The position numbers and the translations under genes were made by a program. Under the pieces are notes generated by a model. It was not told the origin of the DNA and did not search any database. It saw only the letters and a list, made by a program, of their open reading frames with translations. This document shows positions 18,848 to 28,533 of a DNA stretch of 64,000 nucleotides, in pieces; the stretch's first letter is position 1; every line of letters starts with the position of its first letter. The DNA is taken from NCBI GenBank assembly GCA_025452255.1, contig CP104974.1, positions 1,303,001-1,367,000 on the forward strand. Reading direction: 5' to 3'. This DNA is from Devosia sp. A8/3-2. GTDB lineage: Bacteria > Pseudomonadota > Alphaproteobacteria > Rhizobiales > Devosiaceae.

Positions 18848-19560
18848 ATGTCCATGGCCACGATCTCGCCCGATCTACAGGCGTTTTCCCGCACGCACCA
18901 TCCCGTCGCGCCGCGCCATCTGGGCCAGCGCTACAATCGGGATGGTATTTTCCTGTCCGAGCGGGGCAATACCGTCGTGTGTCACTTGCAGGACGGTTCG
19001 GACACCGAGCGCGTGTTGCGCGTGGCTCGGCAGCGTTATCTGGACATGCCGCAAGCGCGCCAGCTGGCCTTCACGGCGCCGGAGAGCCTTCATATGACCC
19101 TGTTCCGGGGCATTATCGAGACCCGCCGCGAGCCGACCTATTGGCCCGTGGGCGTGCCGCTCGATGCCCCGGTGGACACGATGACCGAACTGATGCTGGA
19201 GCGGTTGGCCCCCTATGCGGGCGGCGGGGCTTTTGCGGTGGAAGCCGTCAGGGCGCTGCCTACGGGGCTGGTGGTGCAGGGGATTACCGAAGCCGATCGC
19301 CGCGCCATGGCGGGCTGGCGCAATGACTGGCGGCGCTGCTGGGCTATCAGCACCCCGATCACGACAGCTACGAATTCCACATCACCTTCGCCTATCTGAT
19401 CGACTGGTTCGATGAGGCGGCGCTGCCCGGCTGGCAGGATATGCTGGACGATGTGCTGGCCATGATCCGCGTACAGGCGCCGGTGCTCGAGTTGCGCGCA
19501 CCGGCCTTCTGCAGCTTTGAGGATATGAACTGGTTCGAGGAGCTGCTGCCGCTCGGCTAG
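18848..19560 (+). CDS. 2H phosphoesterase-like protein (DUF1868; frameshifted near 19330)
   Basis: The product is about 237 residues. Two HxT-type motifs are visible: HMTLF in the first half and HITFAYLIDW in the second frame. This is the signature of the 2H phosphoesterase superfamily (2-prime-5-prime RNA ligase and cyclic phosphodiesterase relatives), and the surrounding sequence fits DUF1868. The frame changes near 19330, after AGWRN. ATG 18848 is chosen because GGAG lies seven bases upstream. Substrate unknown; RNA or nucleotide cyclic phosphates are the usual class. Its TAG stop shares the palindrome CTAG with the stop of the convergent globin gene. Confidence 0.75.
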
Positions 19561-20026
19561 TCGGCCTTGGGCATATAAGGACCGCCGGTTTCGCCCCAGC
19601 CCCATTTGGGCATTGGCGCCTGTTCGGACACGGTCGCGCCGGGCGCTGAATTGATGACGGCCAGCCGCGATCCCCATTCGAGATAACCAACCAGTGCCGA
19701 AGCGAATTCGGGATCGGCCGGCAGGCCCAGATCGGTATAGGTATCGAGCAGCAGGCCGATCCAGCGCCGCCGCATGGCCTCGTTCAAATGCCGGCCCAGA
19801 TGGTGGCGCACCATTTCGGGATGGCCGCCATGTTCCCGCGAATAAAGATCGGGGCCGCCCAGCACTTCGGCGAGAAACAGCGCGACATGTTCGGGATGGT
19901 CCGCCGCCATATGGGCGAATACCGGCGCCAGCACCGGATCATCGGGGATGCGCGGTAAAATTCGGCGGTCAGTCGCTGCAATGGCTCAATGCCGCCGATC
20001 CAGTCATAGAGCGTGGGCACTGCCAT
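19557..20026 (-). CDS. Group II truncated hemoglobin (frameshifted near 19945)
   Basis: The product is about 156 residues. Sequence marks are TLYDWIGGIEPLQRLTAEFY (helix B start with the distal Tyr), HPEHVALFLAEVLGGPDLYS (helix E/F), HGGHPEMVRHHLGRHL (proximal His region) and RRRWIGLLLDTYTDLGLP with the group II Trp. Such globins bind O2 or NO. The frame shifts after the helix B Tyr near 19945. Start ATG 20026 has a strong GGAGGA upstream. The C-terminal extension EQAPMPKWGWGETGGPYMP is typical for the alphaproteobacterial subgroup. It converges on the 2H phosphoesterase gene with overlapping stops. Confidence 0.85.
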
Positions 20027-20103
20027 GGGAATATTCCTCCGGCAGCATAGATGCGCAGCGGCCGGGCAAGATGCAAGGCTCACCGCGCCAGATTTGTCGT
20101 TCG

Positions 20104-20896
20104 TTACTGGATCGGCTTGAGTTGCTTGAGCAGCGCTGCATGCAGCGCTTCATTGCCGGCCACGACCTGGCCATTCCAGACCGAGCCGGGGCTGCCGGCA
20201 AAGTCGGAAATGGTGCCGCCGGCTTCCTTGACCATCAACAGGCCCGGCGCTACGTCCCGGGGCGCGAGCCCAGCTTCCCAGACCGCGTCATAGCGGCCGG
20301 CAGCGAGCCGGGCCAGGTCCATGGAAATCGAGCCGGAGCGGCGGATGCCGGCCACGGCAGGATTGATGGCGGCCAATTGGCGCAATTGCAGGCTATCATT
20401 GGCCGTGCCACGGGTCTTGATGCCGGTGCAGACCACGGCGTCGGCCGGGTGGCGGCGGCCGCCAATGCGCAGGCGGCGACGATCATTGACCCAGTGCCGC
20501 CGCCCTTTTCGGCGGTATAGAGCTCGTCCAGCACGGGATTGTAGATCACCGAGGCCACGATCTCATTGGCGCGCTCAAGGGCGATGGCAACGGCAAAGAG
20601 CGGGATGGAATGCAGGAAATTGGTGGTGCCATCGAGCGGATCGATGATCCAGCGGTGCTGGCCATCGGTGCCGGTGACTTCCCCGCCTTCTTCCATCAGG
20701 AAGGCATAGGTCGGGCGGGCCTTTTGAGCTCGTCGAAGACGATCTGCTCAGCGCGCAGATCGGCCTTGGAGACGAAATCGGCCGGCCCCTTGCGGGACAC
20801 CTGCAGGTTTTCGACCTCGGCAAAGTCCTTGGTGAGCGAACGGCCGGCCTTGATAGCGGCACCGACCATGACATTGAGAATTGCGGAACGTGCCAT
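20104..20896 (-). CDS. suhB: Inositol-1-monophosphatase family protein SuhB (frameshifted near 20720 and 20450)
   Basis: The product is about 263 residues. It has the metal-binding motifs of the Li-sensitive phosphatase family: MEEGGEVTG (Glu ligands), WIIDPLDGTTNFLHSIP (the DPLDGTTN motif) and, near the C-terminus, WEAGLAPRDVAPGLLMVKEA and GGTISDFAG. It hydrolyses myo-inositol phosphate or related sugar phosphates; in enterobacteria SuhB also acts in rRNA antitermination. The first break is a shortened A-run (AAAA where AAAAA is expected), near 20720. Start ATG 20896 is two bases after the efp stop, so efp-suhB form an operon. Confidence 0.88.
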
Positions 20897-20898
20897 GA

Positions 20899-21466
20899 TC
20901 AGTCTGCCCGGCGCATATAGGTGGCTTCGGTCGTATCGACCACGATGCGTTCGCCCACGGCAATGAAGGGCGGCACCATGACCTTGAGGCCGTTCGACAT
21001 GATCGCCGGCTTGAACTGGCTGGAGACGCTCTGGCCCTTCTGCACCGGATCGACCTCGGTGACTTCGAGAATCACATTGGCCGGGAATTTGACGCCCAGC
21101 AGGGTCTCTTCATGCATTTCGAGGGTGATCTTCATGCCGTCCTGCAGGAAAGCGGCGCGCTCGCCAACGAAATCCTTGGCCAGTTCGACTTGCTCGTAGC
21201 TGGCACGGTCCATGAACACGAGGCTATCGCCCTGTTCGTAGAGGAAAGTGAAGTCACTGAAATTCGAGTTCGACGGTTTCCACGGTCTCGGCCGAACGGA
21301 AGCGTTCGTTGAGCTTGGTGCCGCCAAGGATGGCCTTGAGTTCGACTCGGGCATAGGCGCCGCCCTTGCCGGGCTTGACGTGATCGACCTTGACCGCGAC
21401 CCAGAGGCGGTCACGGTGGTTGACGACATTGCCGGGGCGGATTTCGTTGCCGTTGATCTTGGCCAT
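20899..21466 (-). CDS. efp: Elongation factor P (frameshifted near 21262)
   Basis: EF-P enters the ribosomal E site and helps peptide-bond formation at polyproline stretches. The N-terminal KOW-like domain begins [20 protein letters not shown] and has the tip loop KPGKGGAY with Lys34, the usual modification site. The remaining OB domains include [32 protein letters not shown] and [20 protein letters not shown]. One extra T in a TT run near 21262 breaks the frame between VELEF and [10 protein letters not shown]. Total length, about 189 residues, is normal. Polyproline-rich TolA in this window is a likely beneficiary of EF-P. Confidence 0.93.
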
Positions 21467-21659
21467 GAAGCAGTCTTTTCTCGCTGTGGGGCGACGGGTC
21501 TTTTGGCAACAAACCTCATCCCGGGCTTGCCGAAATGCCGGATCCGCGCGCCATGCCCGTTCGATCAGGAGTTCGACAGGCTCATCATGAGGCCGAAATG
21601 ACGACCCGCTGCGCTTAACCCGTGTGTGGCGGGCTTATTGCCCCAGAATGCCCAAAGGT

Positions 21660-22748
21660 TCAAGGGTTTTGCGGTTGAGGTGCCGGATCGCTGGTTTGCT
21701 CGGCCGGTGCGGTGGGGGCCTCGTCCGGGTCGGTGGGCGCTGGCAATACCAGCGGACCGTCCTGCGGCGCCGGCGTCGTGGTGGGAATGGTGGCAATGGT
21801 TTCGGCCGTTGGCGGGATGGAGGGCCAGAAGCGGGCGCGTTCCTCGGCCTTGGCCAATTGGTCGTTGGGAATGGAGATCAGTAGCCGGTCGAGCGAGGGG
21901 TCGGATAGTCCCCGGCGCCGCGCCGGGGCCCGCCACATGGCTGCGTTCTCCGAGGCTGAGCGGCACGCCTTCGCCCACCGCCAGCAGCTTGGCATAGCGG
22001 TTCTGGGCCACGGCATTGCCCGCCTCGGCGGCGCGTTGATACCAGTGGCGGCTTCCTCGATATTCTGCTCCACGCCCCGGCCGAGATAAAGCAGGGTGGC
22101 ATAGTCGATCTGGGCGGCGATCAGGTCCTGCTCGGCCGCCAGCTTGATATATTTGGCGCCTTCGGCCTCGTTGGGCGCCGAGCCCGCCCCTTCGATCAAC
22201 ATGGTGCCATAGTCATATTGGGCCTCGGCCAATTCGGCGTCGGCGGCTTCCTTCATCAGGCCTGCTGCTTCCGTCAGGCTGGGCGAGGCATAGATGCCTT
22301 CCACATGCAGCAAAGCCAGATTGTACTTGGCTGGGATATAGCCGCCCTCGGCGGCCTTCTTGAACAGATCGGCGGCGCGCGATTTTTGGGCACGCCAATG
22401 CCATCCTGATAGTAGAGCGCCAGCTCGAACATGGCGAGCACGCCGCCATTATTGGCGGCCAGTTGATACCAGCTGGCGGCGCTTTCATCATTCTGGGTCA
22501 CGCCCGGGCCCTTGGCGTAGATTTCGGCGATCAGCGTCTGGGCGGCGGCATCGCCCTTTCGGCGCAGGGCAGGGCATATTCGAGCGCGGTCAGAAAATAG
22601 CCGCGCTGAAACGCCCCGAAGGCATAATCCACATTGGCGCGAGGGCCGAAGATTTCGCTGCTGATGGTCTCGGCCGCTTCGTCCTGCGCCGGGGTGGGCA
22701 GGGGGCAAGCGCCAGCAGCAGGGCGATGGCGGGGAGCAGCCGGGTCAT
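21660..22748 (-). CDS. Secreted Sel1-repeat protein (many frameshifts)
   Basis: ATG 22748 begins with a signal peptide (TRLLPAIALLLALAP) and overlaps the stop of the ThiE-like gene as ATGA. The mature part contains a series of Sel1/TPR-like repeats of about 36 residues spread over several frames: AQTLIAEIYAKGPGVTQND, SWYQLAANNGGVLAMFELAL, YYQDGIGVPKN, LALLHVEGIYASPSL, AQYDYGTMLIEGAGSAPNEA, KYIKLAAEQDLIAAQIDYA, TLLYLGRGVEQNIEEA and AVAQNRYAKLLAVGEGVP. The tail is Pro/Thr/Ala-rich. Frame changes lie near 22710, 22570, 22380, 22045 and 21950. Sel1 proteins act as protein-interaction scaffolds, often at the envelope. It is co-transcribed with the carbon-metabolism cluster. Confidence 0.75.
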
Positions 22749-23341
22749 GCAGTTTCCTCGAACGAAGCGGCGATCGCGGCAATGGCGGCGGCCGGAGAAG
22801 GGGCGGACCAGATAGAGTCCGAAAGGGCGAGGAATTCGGCGCCATGATGCTGGCCGCTAGTCGCCGCCGGATCGCTGAACACGGCGGGAATTTCGAAGGT
22901 CTCGGCCCACCATTGCGCCAGATCGGCCGCAACGGCATCAGCCGGGCCATCCAGGGGACCGAAAAAGACATAGTCGACATCGAGTTCGCCCATGGTCATG
23001 GCGTCATGCCGGCTGCTGATATTGCCGGTTCCCACAATGGCTGCGGGCTTGAGCGCTGATATGGCGGCCTTGGTGTCCTTGCTGCCGGTGGTGACATGCA
23101 CGCCATCGGCGCCGAGCTTTTTGGCCAGCGCCGTGTCGTTTTCCAGCAAGACCGCGCAACCGGCACCCCGGCCGATATTGACGATCTTGCCGGCAAGTGC
23201 GGCATAGGCCGCGTCATCCAATTCGCCCCGGCGCACCAGCAGCGCGGAGATTTCGGCGGCGCTCAACACGCTCATCAGGAGAGCGGGAAAGCTTTCCGGA
23301 TCGGCGGCAGCGGGGGTGATGAGATAAAGCTGAGGGGCCAT
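22745..23341 (-). CDS. Thiamine-phosphate synthase-like protein (ThiE/TenI family)
   Basis: The intact 198-residue TIM-barrel protein begins MAPQLYLITPAAADPESFP. It has CAVLLENDTALAKKLGADGV then HVTTGS, and DVDYVFFGPLDGPAD, corresponding to the substrate loops of ThiE (ND-x-x-LA-x-x-x-x-ADGVH and YVxxGP motifs). True ThiE joins the thiamine pyrimidine and thiazole moieties. This copy lacks some pyrophosphate-binding residues typical of ThiE and lies far from other thiamine genes, so it may have another role. The position after fba is common in rhizobia. Its stop overlaps the next start as ATGA. Confidence 0.75.
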   Translation of the reverse strand: MAPQLYLITPAAADPESFPALLMSVLSAAEISALLVRRGELDDAAYAALAGKIVNIGRGAGCAVLLENDTALAKKLGADGVHVTTGSKDTKAAISALKPAAIVGTGNISSRHDAMTMGELDVDYVFFGPLDGPADAVAADLAQWWAETFEIPAVFSDPAATSGQHHGAEFLALSDSIWSAPSPAAAIAAIAASFEETA

Positions 23342-23504
23342 GGGCTTCCGGTACTCGACGCGTGCTCAATAGGCCGCCATTTTGGCGACAAAAGGGACGG
23401 TTCTTGCAATAAGCGAAGTGGCATGGCTCGCGCAAAGAAAATGCGCGCCCCGGGAGGGAGGCGCATCCAGATGCGACATTAGTCCGTCGCTGGGAGTTCC
23501 AATG

Positions 23505-24530
23505 TCAGGCGGCGCGATCCATCTCGCCCGTCCAGGTGCCCGGGGCAGCCAGGGAATTCATATGGGCACGGTGGCTGAAAGCGGCCTGAGCACTGGGGAA
23601 GTTTTCGCGGCGGCCGGCCCAGTGCGCAGGGCCACATTCTGCAGCGCGGCCATAGGAGAAGGTCATCGGCCAAGGCTTGCCTGATATCTGGTTCATGGCC
23701 GACAGATGCGCAGTGGCTTCTTCATCGGTCTGCCCGCCCGACAGGAAGGCAATGCCCGGCACGGCAGCGGGCACATGCTCGCGCAGTACTTCCACGGTGC
23801 GCTTGGCGACATCCTCAACCGAAGGGCGATCGCGCGAATTGATGCCGGGCAGCACCATATTGGGCTTGAGCAGCATGCCGGACAGATCGACACCGGCGAG
23901 GCGCAATTCCTTGAAGACGTTTTCCAGCACTTCACCCGTAACAGTCGCGCAGCCTCCAGCGAATGATTGCCCGGCTCGCCGTCGCCAACCACTTCGGGCT
24001 CGACGACCGGCACGATGCCGGCTTCCCGGCAGAGAATGGCATAGCGGGCCAGCGCATGGGCATTGGCGCGGATATTGTTGCGGGTGGGGGCAATGTCATT
24101 GATGGTGATGACGGCGCGCCATTTGGCAAAGCCGGCGCCCGTGGTCGCATAGCGAGCGAGGCGCTGGCGCAGGCCATCAAGGCCCTCGGTGATCTTTTCG
24201 CCGCCATCGCCGGGCATGGGGAAGGTGCCGCGATCGACCTTGATGCCGAGAATGACATCGGCATCGGCCAGAATGGCGCGGAACGCAGTGCCATCGGCGG
24301 CCGATTGCTCAAGCGTCTCTTCGGTCAGGATAACGCCCGAAATATAGTTCTGCATCGCATTGGTCGAGCGGAACAGCATCTCGCGATAGTCGCGGCGCAG
24401 ATCGAGCGTATTGGGCAGGTTGATCTTGGCGAAGCGCTTGCCGATCGTGCCTTCGGATCTCGTCGGCAGCCAGAATGCCTTTGCCGGGTTCCATCAGTTT
24501 CTGGGCGATGGCGTTGAGCGACTTCGTCAT
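23505..24530 (-). CDS. fba: Class I fructose-bisphosphate aldolase (frameshifted near 24450, 23945 and 23625)
   Basis: The enzyme reversibly splits fructose 1,6-bisphosphate into the two triose phosphates. The minus strand reads SLNAIAQKLMEPGKGILAAD then, after a break, RSTNAMQNYISGVILTEETL, ILGIKVDRGTFPMPGDGGEK, KWRAVITINDIAPTRNNI, GIVPVVEPEV, MLLKPNMVLPGINSRDR (Schiff-base Lys in KPNMV), FLSGGQTDEEATAHLSAMNQ and WPMTFSYGRA. That order and spacing are class I aldolase. Length is about 341 residues. Breaks lie inside conserved motifs (an extra A in GACGAGATCC near 24450; the FSYGRALQ motif near 23625). It belongs to the tkt-gap-pgk-fba cluster, separated from pgk by two acetyltransferase genes. 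Confidence 0.9.
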
Positions 24531-24636
24531 GGATATCAGCCTCAAGTGGTGAACTTGGGGGCAGATTAGACTTTCGTCACGCCGGCTTCGATTAGACCTA
24601 GGGTTATTAGACGAAAGATGTATCTTGTATGGTAGA

Positions 24637-25146
24637 TCAGACCGTGGGTCCCTTTAGATCGAGCAAGGCATCGGGCCACGGTCGGTCGCCAAGTTCAGCG
24701 ACCATTCCGCCGCGATAGACGAACTGCTTGGTTTCGCCATTTTCGATGAACCGCGTTTGTGTGGTCATGAGACTATAGCCCGACGATGTGTAGCGCTCGG
24801 GTTCAAACGCGAAGAGCACCGCAAAGCTAATATTGGCGCTGACAAAGAACTGATGTGCCGCCGCGATGAGACGTTTCGATAGGCCCTTGCCACGATAGTT
24901 CGGTCCAACGGCAACCCCACCAACAAGGCCAATGTCCATCGGGTGGTCGCCGACAGTTACCCCGCGGATGTAAGCTGCCGGGTGGCCCACCACCGTGCCA
25001 GCATCCGAGAGAAGGATGATCTTTCGGGGCATCTCGTCCCCGTAATATTGACCGCCCATGTCAGGAAAAGCGAACTCAAGTAGGCTCTGGGCCTGCTTTG
25101 CTACCGCGCCATCAAGTGCTGAATGATCGAGACTGACCAGTTGCAT
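24637..25146 (-). CDS. GNAT family N-acetyltransferase
   Basis: The intact product is 169 residues from ATG 25146 (MQLVSLDHSALDG). The acetyl-CoA motif A reads VGGVAVGPNYRGKGLSKRLI (Q/RxxGxG/A pattern as RGKGLS), with the preceding beta strand and later FAVLFAFEPERYTSSGYSLM, as in small GNAT enzymes that act on amines or antibiotics. Substrate unknown. It sits between fba and a second GNAT gene. The local sequence is poorer in GC than its neighbours (24550-24640 is AT-rich), suggesting a later insertion into the carbon cluster. Confidence 0.8.
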   Translation of the reverse strand: MQLVSLDHSALDGAVAKQAQSLLEFAFPDMGGQYYGDEMPRKIILLSDAGTVVGHPAAYIRGVTVGDHPMDIGLVGGVAVGPNYRGKGLSKRLIAAAHQFFVSANISFAVLFAFEPERYTSSGYSLMTTQTRFIENGETKQFVYRGGMVAELGDRPWPDALLDLKGPTV

Positions 25147-25157
25147 GGCTTGGTCTC

Positions 25158-25667
25158 CTACCAATAGCGGAACACTAGGCACGCATCGCCATTGGGCGTC
25201 GCAGCTGTCCCGTCCGGTTTACCACCCAGCCGCCTGGCGAGTTTGAGTGAGGGGGCGTTGTCGGGGTCGATGTAAGAGACTAGGCTCGTTGCGCAGAGCG
25301 TGTCGCGCGCCCAGTTTCGGGCGGCGGTTGCAGCCTCCGGGGCATAGCCACGGCCCTCATTGCCTTCGAACAGCACCCAGCCGATTTCAATCTCGGGATA
25401 TTCGGGCGGCCGACAAACGGCGACTTCGCCAATGCACTGACCAGTCACCGTGATGTCGATGGCCCATCCACCCATGCCGGTGATCGGCCAATGACCCACC
25501 GAGTTCATGAAGTCGCGCCAGACAGCGGATGCAGTTCGCCGGCCACCCACGAAACGCGAGCGATCCGAGGTATAGAGCTGCACCAACAGGTCGAAATCGC
25601 TGCGCCTTTGTGGGCGCAGCGTCAGCCGTTCGGTGGTCAGGGTTGGTGCGACCGCTCGCTGGTGCAA
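25158..25667 (-). CDS. RimJ/RimL-type GNAT N-acetyltransferase
   Basis: The intact 169-residue product begins with the typical TLTTERLTLRPQRRSDFDLL of RimJ/RimL-like acetyltransferases. Motif A is ENEGRGYAPEAATAARNWAR (written here around GRGYAPEA), followed by VSYIDPDNAPSLKLARRLG. It has no signal peptide. The start at 25667 is a TTG; no better ATG is in frame. It lies 11 bases upstream of the second GNAT gene, so the two are probably co-transcribed. Targets of this group are protein N-termini or small molecules. Confidence 0.8.
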   Translation of the reverse strand: MHQRAVAPTLTTERLTLRPQRRSDFDLLVQLYTSDRSRFVGGRRTASAVWRDFMNSVGHWPITGMGGWAIDITVTGQCIGEVAVCRPPEYPEIEIGWVLFEGNEGRGYAPEAATAARNWARDTLCATSLVSYIDPDNAPSLKLARRLGGKPDGTAATPNGDACLVFRYW

Positions 25668-25674
25668 TCGGGCC

Positions 25675-26878
25675 TTACTTCTTCAGCGCTTCGACACCCG
25701 GCAGGGGCTTGCCTTCCATCCATTCGAGGGAAGGCGCCACCGGCGGTGGAGACATAGGTGAAGGCGTCCTTGACCCCGGCATGGGCGAGGGCTGCGACGG
25801 TGTCGCCGCCGCCGGCCACCGAGATCAGTTTGCCGGCATGGGTGCGTTCGGCGGCATATTTGGCGATGGCGACGGTGCCCGCGTCAAACGGGTTCATCTC
25901 GAAAGCGCCCATGGGGCCGTTCCAGACGATGGTGTGGGCTTCATCGATCGCGCCCTTGATGCGCTCCACCGAGGAAGGGCCGATATCCAGAATCATACCG
26001 TCGGGGTCGATGGCGTCCACGCCATAGAGGCGGGTGGGAGCATCAGCCTTGAAGTGCCGGGCGACGACCGCGTCGATGGGCAGGATGATGGCGCAGCTGG
26101 CCTTGTCGGCCTTGTCCATGATGCGCAGGGCGGTTTCAGCCGAGTCCTTTTCGGCCAGCGACTTGCCCACGCCATGGCCCCGGGCATGCAGGAAGGTATT
26201 GGCCATGCCGCCGCCGATGACGAGGCCATCGACCTTGGTCACGAGGTTTTCCAGCAGATCGATCTTGGAGGAAACCTTGGCTCCGCCGACAATGGCGATG
26301 ACCGGCTTTTTCGGCTTGCCCGGGCCCGCTTCGAGCGCCTCGAGCTCGGCCTGCATGGCCGTGCCCGCCGCGGCCGGCAGCAGATGCGCCAAGGCTTCGG
26401 TGGAGGCATGGGCGCGGTGGGCGGCCGAGAAGGCGTCGTTGACATAAACATCGCCAAGGCTGGCCATGCGCTGGGCCAGCTCGGGATTGTTGGCTTCCTC
26501 GCCGGGGTGGAAGCGGGTGTTTTCGAGCACCAGCACCGAGCCGGCCGGCGCATCGTCGATGGCCTGTTTGGCGGCCGAAACATCATTCCAGTCGGTAGCG
26601 ACGAAACCCACGGGATGGCCGGTTTCGTTGGCGATCGCCGCGCAGACCTGTTCGAGCGAGAATTCGGGATCGACCTTGCCCTTGGGGCGGCCGAAATGGC
26701 TGAGCAGGATGGCCTTGCCGTCATGCTTGACGATTTCGCGGATGGTGGGCACCAGCCGCTCGATGCGGGTGGCGTCACTGACCTTGCCATCGGCGACCGG
26801 AACGTTGAGGTCGGCCCGCAGCAGCACGCGCTTGTTGGTCAGGTCGAGTTCGTCGAGGGTCTTGAAGGTTGCGGTCAC
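25675..26878 (-). CDS. pgk: Phosphoglycerate kinase (frameshifted near 25733)
   Basis: Pgk interconverts 1,3-bisphosphoglycerate and 3-phosphoglycerate with ADP/ATP. The sequence shows the substrate region RVLLRADLNVPV, AILLSHFGRPKG, GSVLVLENTRFHPGEEAN, NDAFSAAHRAHAS, GGAKVSSKIDLLENL, GGGMANTFLHARG, IVWNGPMGAFE and the nucleotide loop SVAGGGDTVAAL. GTG 26878 follows GGAGG. Only the last residues are affected: one extra C near 25733 changes STAGGAFLEWMEGKPLPGVE then ALKK (stop at 25675-25677) into a run-on frame. Length about 400 residues is normal. Confidence 0.93.
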
Positions 26879-26960
26879 AGTCGGGCCTCCGGGCAAGTAT
26901 AGGCCGTGGCGTAGCAGAGGAGGAGAGGAGGGGGAAGCCGGGGCGGCAAAAATTGCGGTG

Positions 26961-27251
26961 TCAGGCGGCGATGAAGACACCGCGCAACAGGGTTCCGAGG
27001 AAACAGAGCGGCAGGCCCGCCAGCGTCAGCAGAAGCAGCCAGCCCAAATCATCCACCAGCACATGGCGGGCAAAGCCATCGCTGGGCCAGGCGGCAAGCC
27101 CGACCCGGCGGCGGATGATGCGATCGCGGATCAGCACGAACCCGGCGGTCAGCGCCGGCGGCAGCGCCAGAATGGCCGGTTGCCCGGCAAAGCCGATCAG
27201 GACCGACGCAATCGGCAGGCCCGCAAAGATGTGCCGCATGATCTGGAACAT
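26961..27251 (-). CDS. Small membrane protein, hypothetical
   Basis: The product of about 96 residues from ATG 27251 (MFQIMRHIFAGLPIASVLIG) has three likely membrane segments: FAGLPIASVLIGFAG, AILALPPALTAGFVLI and WLLLLTLAGLPLCFLGTLL. A basic loop, RDRIIRRRVG, lies between the second and third. It is intact and sits between pgk and the glycolipid-binding-type gene on the same strand. I do not recognise the family. An upstream ATG at 27275 is also possible. Confidence 0.55.
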   Translation of the reverse strand: MFQIMRHIFAGLPIASVLIGFAGQPAILALPPALTAGFVLIRDRIIRRRVGLAAWPSDGFARHVLVDDLGWLLLLTLAGLPLCFLGTLLRGVFIAA

Positions 27252-27320
27252 GATTGCTGGTGCTCCCAACGACATGAACGAGACCGATTCTGGGCTGATT
27301 TGATGACCCTGCGATGACGG

Positions 27321-27856
27321 CTAGGGCGCCAGCGTAAACAGGCCGGGATAGTCGACCACCAGACCATCCCCGTCCATTTCGAGCACCCGCTCGAAGCCAT
27401 CGGCGCCCGGAAACGGAAATGACTGTCATCGATCTTGGTATAGATCTGCTCGTTGCGCTGCACAGTCATTTCGTCGCCGTCGATCCGAGCCATGGCGAAG
27501 CGCTGCGGTGTGCCGATGGTCCATTGGCTGCGCCAGATTGGCAGCGAATTGGTCAACGGGGTGGGCCAGATATCGATGTCGATGCAGCCCGCCAGATTGG
27601 GCAATGGCTCGGCCCGATCGTCCGACCAATTGCCGGCGCCATCGGCGAACAACTCCAGCACTCGCCCATCGGTCCGCTCCAGCTTCACGGTGCGGACATG
27701 GCCGTTTGCGTCCAGCTTGATACGATAGAACAGGCCAAAATCAGGCGTGACGACAGCGCTGCGGATGCGGATATCGCGGTCGGTGCCGAGGACGTGGCAA
27801 TGCTCGATGCCTGCGCCCTCCAAAGGCCGCCAGCGGATGGTGCGGTCAAGCTCCAT
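27321..27856 (-). CDS. Putative glycolipid-binding protein (DUF1089; frameshifted near 27410)
   Basis: The frame begins at one of four clustered ATGs; I prefer 27856 because AAGGG lies six bases upstream. ATG 27874 overlaps the previous stop as ATGA and is the alternative. The sequence IRWRPLEGAGIEHCHVLGTD, GLFYRIKLDANGHVRTVKLE, LPNLAGCIDIDIWPTPLTNS and RIDGDEMTVQRNEQIYTKID follows the DUF1089 pattern, a beta-barrel family listed as putative glycolipid-binding. Near 27410 the frame changes; the other frame gives GFERVLEMDGDGLVVDYPGL and stops at 27321. Function in the cell is not known. Confidence 0.7.
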
Positions 27857-27870
27857 TGTCATCCCTTGCA

Positions 27871-28419
27871 TCATGCCGGCGGGGTCACGCCCTGCCTTAT
27901 GGTGCGGAATACCGGCAGGGCTCGGTCCAATTGCTGTTCATTGGTGGCGCAGGAAATGGCCGTGCGGCCCTTGGGCGTTTCGATCATGGTCAGCACCACC
28001 CGCACGTCTTCGGCGCCCGCCTGCTTGGGAATGGCTATGAACTGGTAGCCGGTGGCACCGGCTAGTTCGAACTGTTCGGTGCCGTCGAATTCAAAGATGG
28101 ACGACATCCTGCCCCGGGCCATGGCGACCCATTCGGGCGCGGCCAATGTGGCATTGATCTCGTCCCGGGTGAGGTCGGCATTTTGCGGCCCCGGCTGAAA
28201 ACCAACTTCGCAGAGATACTTCCCGCCGATCAGGCTTGGCTCGCCCGAGACCGTGTTGACGCTGAAATTGGCGGTATATTGGCCGGTAAGGGTCGATGGC
28301 TCGATGATGAATTCAGCTTCGGGCAGCTCAACCACGAGGCCCGTGGCTTTGTCTTCGGCGGCAATGGCCGGCAGCGCAAGCGCGAGCAGGGCAATGGACA
28401 GGGGGATCAAAGATCGCAT
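27871..28419 (-). CDS. Exported protein, hypothetical
   Basis: ATG 28419 opens a 182-residue protein with a clear signal peptide (RSLIPLSIALLALALPAIAA, cleavage after AIA-A). The mature part is soluble and slightly acidic, with GQYTANFSVNTVSGEPSLIG and FELAGATGYQFIAIPKQAG, and two Cys residues (KYLCEVGF and AISCATN) that may form a disulfide. I do not recognise the family. The frame is intact. Its stop overlaps the possible start of the DUF1089 gene. Confidence 0.6.
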   Translation of the reverse strand: MRSLIPLSIALLALALPAIAAEDKATGLVVELPEAEFIIEPSTLTGQYTANFSVNTVSGEPSLIGGKYLCEVGFQPGPQNADLTRDEINATLAAPEWVAMARGRMSSIFEFDGTEQFELAGATGYQFIAIPKQAGAEDVRVVLTMIETPKGRTAISCATNEQQLDRALPVFRTIRQGVTPPA

Positions 28420-28482
28420 CTCTATCTCCATGATCAAATGCGGCCAGTTTACAATCATCGTTGATGACACCGTATGACGGCA

Positions 28483-28511
28483 GAAAAAACCCGCCGGTGA
28501 GGCGGGTTTTG
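28483..28511 (-). terminator. Rho-independent terminator of gap
   Basis: On the minus strand, the stem AACCCGCC / GGCGGGTT with a five-base loop is followed by six Ts. It lies about 25 bases after the gap stop. Confidence 0.9.
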
Positions 28512-28533
28512 CATTTTGCGGAAAACAGAACGA

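Noticed and set aside
25529..26902. 457-codon plus-strand open frame opposite pgk
   Set aside because: The minus strand encodes phosphoglycerate kinase with all motifs; the plus frame is a codon-position shadow.
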